This document shows, in pieces, positions 8,323-18,260 of a DNA stretch of 64,000 bases. A program made the translations under genes and the position numbers. The DNA is from F23-D06 sp045132055 (GTDB lineage Bacteria; Bacteroidota; Bacteroidia; Bacteroidales; WCHB1-69), in NCBI GenBank assembly GCA_045132055.1, contig JBGURP010000014.1, positions 1 through 64,000 on the forward strand. Reading direction: 5' to 3'. Position 1 is the first letter of the stretch. Each line of letters opens with the position of its first letter. The notes below the pieces were generated by a model, which did not search any database, was not told the DNA's origin, and was given only the letters and a program-made list of their open reading frames with translations.

Positions 8323-8871
8323 ATGAAAAAATTGAGTGCTTTATTATTGTTGTTGGGCCTTGTTGTGGCTCTTAACGCATAGGCTCCCTATCGTCACAGT
8401 GTTGGTGTGACATTAGGTAACATGGAGGCTTTCTCCTACAAAACTTTCTTTACCGATCATCTGGCTTTGAGTGTGGATGCCGGTTTCAAATGGACGGTGA
8501 CTCCTGCTACGTACCATGAGAAGAGTACCAGCTATGTTTGGCATGGCATGACCACTCCGATGACTATCGAAGTGAATCCTAATTTGATGTATGAGCGTGG
8601 TACAAACGTTGACGGTCTGCACTGGCTGGTCGGCGGTGGCCTCAGTGCCGGATATGCGTGGTCCACTTACTCAAGTAGTTGGGGAATCTATAAATCTTAC
8701 TATGGCAAACTCGGTGTGAATGCTATCGGTGGTGTGGAGTACAAGTTTAATTTCCCGCTCACACTGCAGGCAGACTTCAGACCTGGTTTCGGTTTGCTTT
8801 TCAATGATCATTATAACGTGACCTATTTTGATTGGGGTGTGTTCGTCGGTGCACGATACACAATCAAATAA
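8323..8871 (+). pseudogene. Outer-membrane beta-barrel protein with in-frame amber codon after the signal peptide
   Basis: ATG at 8323 encodes a textbook signal peptide, MKKLSALLLLLGLVVALNA, then TAG at 8380-8382, then the same frame continues as APYRHSVGVTLGN to a TAA at 8869-8871. One base change (CAG to TAG) would restore ALNA-Q-APY, the usual signal-peptidase I site with Gln at +1. The mature part (about 163 residues) has alternating aromatic/glycine strands and ends GVFVGARYTIK, typical of small OmpW/OmpA-barrel-like OMPs. Frame and codon use are otherwise intact, so the lesion is recent, polymorphic or a sequencing error. A GTG at 8407 could start a signal-less product, which would not be exported. 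Confidence 0.85.
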
Positions 8872-8892
8872 CATTTCCTCGGTGATTTTTTG

Positions 8893-8937
8893 TGGCGCAA
8901 GGATGGCAGATAAGATTTTTATGCTATCTTTGCGCCA
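8893..8937. repeat. 16-bp inverted repeat overlapping a promoter
   Basis: Arms at 8893-8908 and 8922-8937 pair over 16 nt with two G-U type mismatches. It lies after the broken OMP gene, and its 3' arm contains the -7 box of the next gene. Confidence 0.65.
8925..8932 (+). promoter_or_regulatory. -7 promoter box (TATCTTTG) of the DUF4878-like lipoprotein
   Basis: TAnnTTTG match 30 nt before the ATG at 8962, located in the 3' arm of the inverted repeat 8893-8937, so a hairpin or dyad-binding protein could affect initiation. Confidence 0.6.
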
Positions 8938-8961
8938 TTATTAATTAAAAACACAATCATT

Positions 8962-9336
8962 ATGAAAAAACTTCTCACAATCATGAGCGTTGTCATAGCC
9001 GCTCTGCTGATGGCCTCCTGCGGTTCTCCAAGCCCAAAAGATGTGACTAACAGCTACTATAAAGCCCTGCAAAAAGGCGATTTTGAAAAAGCATTAAGCT
9101 ATACGACCACGTCGGAAGACAAGGAAGAAATCCAAAAGGACATTGAAAAAATGCAGGGTCTGGATCTTAAAATCCCTGAATATGAAATCCTTTCCGAAGA
9201 GATTTCCGAAGATGGCCAGACAGCGGTAGTGGAAGTGAAGTACTCTTTTACATCCTCTTTCAATTCCCAGCCGGAAGAAAAAACTAAAAAAGTCAAGCTG
9301 GTTAAGCAGGATGGAAAATGGAAAATCAACGGCTGA
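8962..9336 (+). CDS. DUF4878-like lipoprotein
   Basis: 124 residues. Signal peptide with lipobox MASC (C20), so the mature protein is lipid-anchored in the envelope. The remainder has the NTF2-like DUF4878 layout: VTNSYYKALQKGDFEKALSYT helices followed by strands with TAVVEVKYSF and the ending KVKLVKQDGKWKING. Function of the family is not known; a small ligand pocket is possible from the fold. It overlaps the next gene by 26 nt in another frame. Confidence 0.8.
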   Translation: MKKLLTIMSVVIAALLMASCGSPSPKDVTNSYYKALQKGDFEKALSYTTTSEDKEEIQKDIEKMQGLDLKIPEYEILSEEISEDGQTAVVEVKYSFTSSFNSQPEEKTKKVKLVKQDGKWKING

Positions 9337-9979
9337 TCCGATTCAGTCATTACTAAAAGGTAGAGGCAGGTTGGTTCTTGCTTCTACCTTTTTCATTTGT
9401 ACGCTGTTGATGCTGTCGGCTTGCCGGCACGCGCCCGACTACACGCTGTTTCAGGTGTCCGACACGCTGGCCCTGCAAACGGGAGATATCATTTTCCGTA
9501 CAGGGGAAAGTCTGGAGAGCAAGACCGTCACCTCCGTTGACAAGAAAAGCATCTACTCCCATGTGGGAATGGTACTCTGGCACGACGGCCAATGGTGTGT
9601 ATTGCACGCTGTGCCCAACGAGCGCACTACAAAAAGTGAGAAGGATAGCGTGAAGTTGGAGCCAATTGGCGTGTTTTTCCGCTCCGACAGAGCTGCACAT
9701 GGCTGCATCTGCCGCATGGAACTGACCCCAGCAGATACCATGAAATTGCTGCAGGAGGGCAAAGCACTCTATCAGCGGCATCTGCTTTTTGACAAAGCCT
9801 TTGACGACCAGGACTCCACCGAGTTCTATTGCTCAGAGCTCGTATGGTTTCTATACAGAAAAAGCTTGGATGTGGACCTCACGCAAGGCCGTCGCCACGA
9901 CCTGCCCCTCTTCCCGCCGATCATCTTCTGCTCTGACATCAAAGCCTATCCTGAATTGATGGAAATTTTCAAATTCTGA
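9311..9979 (+). CDS. YiiX/YebB-like NlpC/P60-superfamily lipoprotein
   Basis: 222 residues. Hydrophobic stretch with lipobox LSAC (C38). Permuted NlpC/P60 (papain-like) features: GDIIFRTG, a His in IYSHVGMVLW (H84) and a Cys in EFYCSELVW (C174), the order expected for the YiiX group. Probably an envelope amidase or peptidase; substrate unknown. The only upstream ATG, at 9311, lies inside the end of the DUF4878-like gene; an alternative non-ATG start after that stop would give a shorter, more usual signal peptide, so the start is uncertain. Confidence 0.75.
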   Translation: MENGKSTADPIQSLLKGRGRLVLASTFFICTLLMLSACRHAPDYTLFQVSDTLALQTGDIIFRTGESLESKTVTSVDKKSIYSHVGMVLWHDGQWCVLHAVPNERTTKSEKDSVKLEPIGVFFRSDRAAHGCICRMELTPADTMKLLQEGKALYQRHLLFDKAFDDQDSTEFYCSELVWFLYRKSLDVDLTQGRRHDLPLFPPIIFCSDIKAYPELMEIFKF

Positions 9980-10031
9980 ATGATTATCGAATCTTCACAT
10001 CTTTAATCTTCTATAAACGATAAATAATTCT

Positions 10032-10059
10032 CAATTTTCAATTCTCAATTCTTAATTCT
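10032..10059. repeat. Tandem heptamer array, four CAATTCT-like units
   Basis: CAATTTT, CAATTCT, CAATTCT, TAATTCT in a row, ending 5 nt before the alaS -7 box. It has the same layout (4 x 7 nt) as the TCTCTAA arrays at 1189 and 16070. Confidence 0.75.
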
Positions 10060-10063
10060 TTTG

Positions 10064-10071
10064 TACCTTTG
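10064..10071 (+). promoter_or_regulatory. -7 promoter box of alaS (TACCTTTG)
   Basis: TAnnTTTG match followed by CGCC, 24 nt upstream of the alaS ATG. Confidence 0.65.
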
Positions 10072-10094
10072 CGCCCTCAAAAAACAATCATATT

Positions 10095-12701
10095 ATGACT
10101 TCAACCGAAATACGCGCCGCTTTTTTAAAATTCTTTGAATCCAAAGGACATCATATAGTGCCATCTGCACCGATGGTGATCAAAAACGATCCTACTCTCA
10201 TGTTTACCAATGCGGGTATGAACCAGTTCAAGGACATCTTCTTGGGCAACAACCCCGCCGAGTTCCCGCGCGTGGCCGACTCGCAAAAATGCTTGCGCGT
10301 GTCCGGCAAACACAACGACCTCGAAGAGGTGGGCCGCGACACGTACCACCACACCATGTTCGAGATGCTCGGCAACTGGTCGTTTGGCGACTACTTTAAG
10401 AAAGAAGCCATTGCTTTCGCGTGGGAATTTCTCACTGAAGTCATGAAATTGGACAAAAACCGCCTTTATGCCACCGTTTTCCAAGGCGACGAGAAGGACG
10501 GCACCGACTTTGACCAGGAGGCTTACGATTTTTGGAAGGCTTATCTTCCCGAAGATCGCATACTGAAAGGCAACAAGAAAGACAATTTCTGGGAGATGGG
10601 CGAGACCGGTCCTTGCGGTCCTTGCTCCGAAATCCATATCGACCTGCGCGATGATGCCGAGCGCGCCCAAGTGCCCGGCCGCGAGCTCGTGAACAAAGAC
10701 AATCCGTTAGTGATTGAAATTTGGAACCTCGTGTTCATGCAGTACAACAGAATAGCCTCTGGTGAACTTAAGTTGTTGGCTAATAAGCATGTAGATACCG
10801 GCATGGGCTTCGAACGCCTTTGCATGGCCGTGCAGAACAAGAAATCCAACTACGACACGGATGTCTTCCAACCCATCATCCAAAAGATTGCTCAGAATGC
10901 TGGTGTGCAATATGGGCAAAACCATGAGGTGGACATCGCTTTGCGCGTGGTGGCCGACCACTTGCGTGCTATCTCCTTTGCCATCGCTGACGGCCAACTG
11001 CCCTCCAACACAGGGGCTGGCTATGTCATCCGCCGCATTTTGCGCCGCGCCATCCGCTACGGCTTCACCTTCCTCAACTTCAAGGAACCGTTTATGCATA
11101 CGCTCGTGGCCGACCTCGTGGCCCAGATGGGACACCAGTTCCCCGAACTGAACAAACAAAAGACGCTCATCGAGCGCATCATCTTGGAAGAAGAACAATC
11201 CTTCCTCAAAACATTGGCCAAAGGCATCGCCCGTTTCGATGATTATGTGGCCAAAAATGCCGGAAAAGGTGTAGTGGACGGTGACTTTGCCTTCGAACTT
11301 TTCGATACTTACGGCTTCCCGATAGACTTGACCCAACTGTTGGCTTCCGAGAAGAATCTCACCGTGGACATGGATGGTTTCCACCAGGGTTTGCAGCAGC
11401 AGAAAGAGCGCTCGCGTGCTGCCGCTGCAGTGGCTACTGATGACTGGGTAGAGTTGATTCATCAGGAAACACCCACACAATTTGTGGGCTATCACGAGAC
11501 AGAGTGCGCTTGTAAGATTGTGAAATACAGAAAGGTAACAGCCAAGAACAAGACTTTCTATCAGATTGTGTTGGATACCACGCCGTTCTACGCCGAGTCG
11601 GGCGGCCAGGTGGGAGATACGGGTGTGTTGGAGAGCATCAATGAGAAAATTGCCATCTACAACACCACCAAGGAGAACAATCTGACTATCCATCATGCGG
11701 CTACGATGCCCGAGAACCCCAGTGCGGAGTTTACGGCCAAGATTGACACAGTCAAGCGCCAGATGACGGCCAACAATCACTCGGCCACGCACTTGCTGGA
11801 CCACGCGTTGCGCGCCGTGCTCGGCACGCACGTGGAGCAAAAAGGCTCCATGGTGGCCTCTGACCGCCTGCGTTTCGACTTCTCCCACTTCGCCAAGATG
11901 AGTGAAGAGGAAATTGTCAAGACGGAACGGATGGTCAATGACATGATCCGCCAGAATCTGCCGTTGCAGGAGTTTGTGGATATGCCTATTGAAGAGGCCC
12001 GTGAGAAGGGAGCTATTGCTCTGTTCGGCGAGAAGTACGGCAATTTGGTGCGCGTCATCCAGTTCGGCGATGCCATAGAACTTTGCGGCGGTACACACAC
12101 TTCCGCTACCGGCAACATCGGTTTGTTCAAGATCATCTCCGAGGGCGCAGTGGCAGCTGGCGTGCGTCGTATTGAAGCCGTCACAGGACTGGCTGCCGAA
12201 GATGTGATGTATGCCCAGCAGGATCTCATCAAGCAGATGAAAGAGACCTTGGGCTCCAACAATTTGCTCCAAGCTATTCAAAAACTCAATGAAGATAATT
12301 CATCTTATCGCAAGAAAATCGAGGAATTTGAAAAACAGCAAGTAGTGAACTTCTGCAAGGTAGTGGAACAAAAGGCTCAGGATGTCAACGGTGTGCAGGT
12401 CATCTCGCAAATCACGGAGTTTGGTCCGGATATCTTGCGCAATGCAGCATTCCAACTGCGCAATGCCACAAACCGTATTGTGGTGTTGGCCAGTGTGTTC
12501 GACGGCAAACCCAATCTCGTGGTAGCGGTCTCCGATGATCTTTTGGATCGCTTCGAGGCACCCAAGATTGTACGTGCGGTGGGCAAGCTCATCCAGGGCG
12601 GTGGCGGCGGTCAGCCCTCACTCTCCACGGCAGGCGGCAAGAACCCCGCCGGCGTTCCCGACGCAGTAGCCGAAGTTATGAATATCATTGCAAATAGCTA
12701 A
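10095..12701 (+). CDS. alaS: Alanine-tRNA ligase
   Basis: 868-residue class II synthetase charging tRNA-Ala. Order of domains: catalytic core (FFESKGHHIVPSAPM, MFTNAGMNQFKD, RVSGKHNDLEEVG), tRNA-recognition domain (RRAIRYGF), editing domain with the Zn motif seen as NNHSATHLLDHAL and ELCGGTH, a coiled-coil segment and a C-terminal domain ending with a glycine-rich IQGGGGGQPSLSTAGGK. All catalytic motifs look intact. Own promoter at 10064. Convergent with the TetR gene, 15 nt from its stop. Confidence 0.98.
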   Translation: MTSTEIRAAFLKFFESKGHHIVPSAPMVIKNDPTLMFTNAGMNQFKDIFLGNNPAEFPRVADSQKCLRVSGKHNDLEEVGRDTYHHTMFEMLGNWSFGDYFKKEAIAFAWEFLTEVMKLDKNRLYATVFQGDEKDGTDFDQEAYDFWKAYLPEDRILKGNKKDNFWEMGETGPCGPCSEIHIDLRDDAERAQVPGRELVNKDNPLVIEIWNLVFMQYNRIASGELKLLANKHVDTGMGFERLCMAVQNKKSNYDTDVFQPIIQKIAQNAGVQYGQNHEVDIALRVVADHLRAISFAIADGQLPSNTGAGYVIRRILRRAIRYGFTFLNFKEPFMHTLVADLVAQMGHQFPELNKQKTLIERIILEEEQSFLKTLAKGIARFDDYVAKNAGKGVVDGDFAFELFDTYGFPIDLTQLLASEKNLTVDMDGFHQGLQQQKERSRAAAAVATDDWVELIHQETPTQFVGYHETECACKIVKYRKVTAKNKTFYQIVLDTTPFYAESGGQVGDTGVLESINEKIAIYNTTKENNLTIHHAATMPENPSAEFTAKIDTVKRQMTANNHSATHLLDHALRAVLGTHVEQKGSMVASDRLRFDFSHFAKMSEEEIVKTERMVNDMIRQNLPLQEFVDMPIEEAREKGAIALFGEKYGNLVRVIQFGDAIELCGGTHTSATGNIGLFKIISEGAVAAGVRRIEAVTGLAAEDVMYAQQDLIKQMKETLGSNNLLQAIQKLNEDNSSYRKKIEEFEKQQVVNFCKVVEQKAQDVNGVQVISQITEFGPDILRNAAFQLRNATNRIVVLASVFDGKPNLVVAVSDDLLDRFEAPKIVRAVGKLIQGGGGGQPSLSTAGGKNPAGVPDAVAEVMNIIANS

Positions 12702-12715
12702 AAAACAGTTGTCAG

Positions 12716-13273
12716 CTATATAAAATTGACAAAATCCAACTCTTTTAGCAACATGGTTGTCCGTTCGGTCAGGATGGGCGCCAGCAGGTAACGTATAACC
12801 TCTTCTCTCTCTGCCTCCGTGTAGTTGTAGTTGGAGATATTGTTCATTACATATTTGGCATACACCACTTCGTTCAGTTCCTCTTTGAATTGATAATGGT
12901 TAATACCATTGCGAAGAATACCGGCTAAGATTTGCACAAAGGGTAAATCCTCCCGAAGAAGGAGATAGTGCGCCTTAACATATTGGTAGAAAATATGTTC
13001 TGTATGTCGGATGTAATGCATTTCGTAGCCGAATTGAACCAGTTCCTCCACTGCATGGTTGCACTGGGCAGCCTTCTCCTGAAAACGCTCGCGGATGTTG
13101 TCGTACCACGCATCCAGCACCATCTGCACAGAGTTCTCTTTGCTTTTGTACCGGTTGAAAAAAGTCTTGCGGCTGATGTTCATCCCCTCCACTATTTCAT
13201 CCGTAGAATGGTTGAACCCGTTTCGCAGGTAGTATTGAGCTAGGTCCTCTATTTTCTTCTTGGTTATTGGCAT
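12716..13273 (-). CDS. TetR-family transcriptional regulator
   Basis: 185 residues with an N-terminal TetR-type helix-turn-helix: TDEIVEGMNISRKTFFNRYKSKE (residues about 24-46; note the KTFFNRYKSK recognition helix). The C-terminal ligand domain is helical and unassigned. It is 14 nt downstream of the MauE/DoxX-like gene on the same strand, so the pair probably forms an operon that the regulator may autoregulate. Confidence 0.8.
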   Translation of the reverse strand: MPITKKKIEDLAQYYLRNGFNHSTDEIVEGMNISRKTFFNRYKSKENSVQMVLDAWYDNIRERFQEKAAQCNHAVEELVQFGYEMHYIRHTEHIFYQYVKAHYLLLREDLPFVQILAGILRNGINHYQFKEELNEVVYAKYVMNNISNYNYTEAEREEVIRYLLAPILTERTTMLLKELDFVNFI

Positions 13274-13287
13274 GACGGGAGAGATGT

Positions 13288-14232
13288 TTATTCGGAAAGG
13301 AATTTTTTGAGTTGTTGGTCATTCAAACCGCGGAGGTCGGCAGATTCCACAGGTTTGCCATCCTTTACGAATACGTACGTGGGGAACTGCCCATTTACCA
13401 TCTGGACAGCCTCTACGGGGTTGATCTTGGCATAGCGGAAATGGGTGGCGCCAGTCTCTTTTTTGAATTCTTCAATGGATTTATCGGAACCCCAGATGAG
13501 GATGATGATCTTGTTGGTATCCAGTTGGTTATTCTCCACCATAGTATTGATTTTCTGGCCGCTGAGTTTGCAGTATTTGCAACCGGATGCGAGATAACCG
13601 AGCACGTAATTGCCATGTTCTATATGCAGGGTTTGTGCAAGCGAGTCTTGCATGAATTGTTCGAAACGTTTTTCATCCACGGCATTGTCCTTTTTGAGGA
13701 TGAGGTTATAGGCAGCGTCTGTTGGGAAAAGAATAAAAGGCACACCTAAAGAAGCTACCAGCAGGATGATGCCCACTGCCACTTTCCCGCGGAAATGATA
13801 ATCCTCTTCTTTCCGTATCAGCAGCAGCAAGGCCATGGTAATGATGTTTTTGACGATAGACCAGACTGGATTCAGTTGGACAAGCTCGCCCATGCAATGG
13901 CAATTGGCATCGTGGCGGAAAATAGCCACATAGGTGAGAAAGAGAGTGAATCCCGCCAGCATCAGCATGGTGAGCCACCAGGCTTGTTTATAGAGGATTT
14001 TGGCGATGAGCAGTGCGCCCAGCAGCATTTCGCCGGCAATCACCAGCCGGGCAATGATGCCGCACAGGTTGAAGCTGAACAAATTGAAACTGTAGATATA
14101 AATCTCGAAACTGTCCAAAGATAGCAGTTTCAATATTGCTGTAGTGATAAAAAATGCCCCGATGAGTATTCGGAGGATGAATTTCACGATATTTAATGCG
14201 GAAAATCGGGTTTCTTTAATTCTTTCTTCCAT
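13288..14232 (-). CDS. MauE/DoxX-like membrane protein with C-terminal thioredoxin-like domain
   Basis: 314 residues. The first half has about four transmembrane helices typical of MauE/DoxX (LRILIGAFFITTAILKLLSL, GEMLLGALLIAKI, WWLTMLMLAGFTLFLTYVAI) with a CHC motif after them and another helix near residue 155. The periplasmic C-terminal half carries a CXXC (SGCKYCKLS) and ends FPTYVFVKDGKPVESADLRG, as in thioredoxin-like redox proteins. Likely moves electrons or disulfides across the inner membrane. First gene of the pair with the TetR regulator. Confidence 0.75.
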   Translation of the reverse strand: MEERIKETRFSALNIVKFILRILIGAFFITTAILKLLSLDSFEIYIYSFNLFSFNLCGIIARLVIAGEMLLGALLIAKILYKQAWWLTMLMLAGFTLFLTYVAIFRHDANCHCMGELVQLNPVWSIVKNIITMALLLLIRKEEDYHFRGKVAVGIILLVASLGVPFILFPTDAAYNLILKKDNAVDEKRFEQFMQDSLAQTLHIEHGNYVLGYLASGCKYCKLSGQKINTMVENNQLDTNKIIILIWGSDKSIEEFKKETGATHFRYAKINPVEAVQMVNGQFPTYVFVKDGKPVESADLRGLNDQQLKKFLSE

Positions 14233-14280
14233 AAGTGTTGAAAATTGGGCTGCAATAATACGCTTTTTATGCGTTCATTC

Positions 14281-14317
14281 CTCATTCACCCCATTCACCT
14301 CTTTCACCCCCTTCACC
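14281..14317. repeat. 9-nt tandem repeat, consensus NTTCACCYC
   Basis: Four to five adjacent units of the type ATTCACCCC/TTTCACCTC in the gap between the ABC ATPase stop and the MauE-like gene. The same unit, on the other strand, fills 28771-28850 before xerD. Confidence 0.7.
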
Positions 14318-14325
14318 TAAAAAAA

Positions 14326-16053
14326 CTATTGTATCCCCTTCGGTATGGCGGCAATCAGTTTGCGGGTGTAATCAGTTTGTGGGTGGTCGCAGATGGCATC
14401 CGCGTCGCCCAGCTCCACGATAGCGCCGTTCTGCATCACGGCAATGCGGTCCGACATGAACCGCACCACCGACAGATCGTGGGAGATGAAGATGTAGGTG
14501 AAATGATACTCCTGTTTCAGCTCGTTGAGCAAGTTGAGTACCTGCGCCTGCACCGACACGTCAAGGGCCGACACGGACTCATCGCAGATGATGAACTTGG
14601 GGTTCACCGCCAGGGCGCGCGCAATGGAGATACGCTGACGCTGACCTCCGGAGAACTCGTGCGGATAGCGGTAGAAGTGTGTTTCGTTGAGGCTCACGCG
14701 CTCCAACAGCGCCAAGGCTTTCTGCTTGCGCTCGCTGTCGTTGTGCCCGATGCCATGTACCTGCATGGGTTCCATCAGTGCATCGCCAATGGTGAGCCGC
14801 TGGTTCAGGGAAGAGTAGGGGTCTTGCAAAATGATTTGCAGATCCTTGCGCATCTCCCGCATGGCGCGAGCCGACAGACTAGTCAAATCCGTGCCCCGAT
14901 AGAATATCTGACCGGAAGAGGGCTCTATGAGCCGTATCATGCTGCGCCCCAGGGTGGTTTTGCCGCATCCCGACTCACCCACCAGTCCCAAAGTCTCGCC
15001 CTCGTACACCTCTAAGTTGATGTCGCGCAGGGCGTGTAAATATTGTTGTTTCTCAAAGAGTTTGCGCTTGCGAAGCGGATATAATTTATTCAAGTTGCGG
15101 ATAGAGATGAGCGGTTCTCCGGCGTACAACTGCTGATGGAAAACGGCGCGCTCCTCCGGCGCAACCGATAGTGCTGCCACGTCCGTGTGCGCTCCCTGCG
15201 CATGGTCGCGCATGAAGTCGTCCACGGTGGGCAACTTGCGCAGGCGCACGGTCATGGATGGCCGGCACGCTAACAAGCCCTGGGTGTATGGATGTTGCGG
15301 GTGCAGGAAAATATCGCGGATATTGCCGTGCTCCACCACTTGGCCTTTGTACAGCACCAACACTTTGTCGGCGATTTCGGCTACCACGCCAAGGTCGTGG
15401 GTGATGAACAGCACACTCATGCCATGCTTCTGTTGCAGTTTCCGGATCAGTTCCAGAATGCCCTTCTGCACCGTCACGTCCAGCGCGGTGGTGGGCTCAT
15501 CGGCAATCAGCAGGTCGGGCTGGCAACTCATGGCCATAGCAATCATCACCCGCTGCTTTTGCCCGCCCGATAATTCGTGCGGGTAGGAGTTGAAAATCTG
15601 CTCGGGTCTCGGCAACATCACCTCCTTGAATAACTCGATCACGTGCTGCTTGGCTTCCTCCTTGTTCTGTTTCTTCTTGTGCAGCAGTATCTGTTCGGTA
15701 ATCTGCTCGCCACACTTGATGACGGGATTCAGCGAGGTCATCGGCTCCTGGAAAATCATAGCGATGCGGTTGCCACGCAGGTGCTGCATGGTCGTCTCTG
15801 GGCAAGTGAGCAGGTTGACAGGCTGGTCGTCCTCTGTGAAGCGTATTTCGCCTTGAGGGTATCGTGCGATTCGCTCGTTCAGCAGCCGCATCACGGATAG
15901 GGCCGTCACCGACTTGCCGGATCCCGACTCGCCCACAATACCCATGGTTTCGCCCTTGCCAAGGCAAAAACTCACCTCATGCAGAATGGATTTCCATTCC
16001 CCATCCTGTTTGAGATCCAACGACAAATCCGATATTTCCAGAAGCATATTCAT
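14326..16053 (-). CDS. Peptide/nickel-type ABC transporter ATPase, DppD-DppF fusion
   Basis: 575 residues with two complete ABC ATPase domains. First: Walker A GESGSGKS, signature LSGGQKQR, Walker B LLIADEPTTALD. Second: Walker A GESGCGKT, signature FSGGQRQR, Walker B FIICDESVSALD. A short oligopeptide-transporter C-terminal segment (HPQHPYTQGLLACRPS) ends the first half and its relative (HPQTDYTRKLIAAIPKG) the second, so DppD and DppF are joined in one chain. No permease or binding-protein gene is next to it. Start uses ATG 16053; ATG 16047 is equally possible. Confidence 0.92.
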   Translation of the reverse strand: MNMLLEISDLSLDLKQDGEWKSILHEVSFCLGKGETMGIVGESGSGKSVTALSVMRLLNERIARYPQGEIRFTEDDQPVNLLTCPETTMQHLRGNRIAMIFQEPMTSLNPVIKCGEQITEQILLHKKKQNKEEAKQHVIELFKEVMLPRPEQIFNSYPHELSGGQKQRVMIAMAMSCQPDLLIADEPTTALDVTVQKGILELIRKLQQKHGMSVLFITHDLGVVAEIADKVLVLYKGQVVEHGNIRDIFLHPQHPYTQGLLACRPSMTVRLRKLPTVDDFMRDHAQGAHTDVAALSVAPEERAVFHQQLYAGEPLISIRNLNKLYPLRKRKLFEKQQYLHALRDINLEVYEGETLGLVGESGCGKTTLGRSMIRLIEPSSGQIFYRGTDLTSLSARAMREMRKDLQIILQDPYSSLNQRLTIGDALMEPMQVHGIGHNDSERKQKALALLERVSLNETHFYRYPHEFSGGQRQRISIARALAVNPKFIICDESVSALDVSVQAQVLNLLNELKQEYHFTYIFISHDLSVVRFMSDRIAVMQNGAIVELGDADAICDHPQTDYTRKLIAAIPKGIQ

Positions 16054-16069
16054 CAGATCGCAAACAAAA

Positions 16070-16097
16070 TCTCTAAACTCTAATCTCTAAACTCTAA
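16070..16097. repeat. Tandem heptamer array, TCTCTAA/ACTCTAA x 4
   Basis: Exactly four 7-nt units (TCTCTAA, ACTCTAA, TCTCTAA, ACTCTAA) in the 45-nt gap between the metG stop and the ABC ATPase start. Same unit as 1189-1216. Confidence 0.8.
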
Positions 16098-16098
16098 A

Positions 16099-18147
<2,049 letters not shown>

Positions 18148-18184
18148 AATTCAATGTTTTGCAAATGGGTTTTGAAATGAGCCG

Positions 18185-18192
18185 CAAAGATA
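18185..18192 (-). promoter_or_regulatory. -7 promoter box of metG (TATCTTTG)
   Basis: Reverse-strand TAnnTTTG match 38 nt upstream of the metG ATG; back to back with the truA box at 18213. Confidence 0.6.
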
Positions 18193-18212
18193 GCAAAAAT
18201 CTCAAAAATGTG

Positions 18213-18220
18213 TATTTTTG
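18213..18220 (+). promoter_or_regulatory. -7 promoter box of truA (TATTTTTG)
   Basis: TAnnTTTG match followed by CGCC, 41 nt upstream of the chosen truA ATG. It argues that translation starts at 18261 and not at the ATG at 18159, which lies upstream of the promoter. Confidence 0.65.
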
Positions 18221-18260
18221 CGCCTGTAAAAACAGAGACAACGGAATCTTATCGGATATC

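Noticed and set aside
8380..8382. TAG read as Gln by a changed genetic code
   Set aside because: hydG (stop at 3079-3081), yigZ, the OMP gene ending at 23120 and the small gene ending at 57618 all end properly at TAG, so the codon is a normal stop here.
10707..12281. 524-codon open frame on the minus strand inside alaS
   Set aside because: It lies wholly antisense to alaS, whose protein is intact; the translation (rich in H, L, V, G) is the usual mirror of a GC-rich coding strand and has no family motif.
18159..18260. Longer start for truA
   Set aside because: The added residues precede the truA -7 box at 18213 and do not match the family; MRYFLHLAYNG is the normal start.
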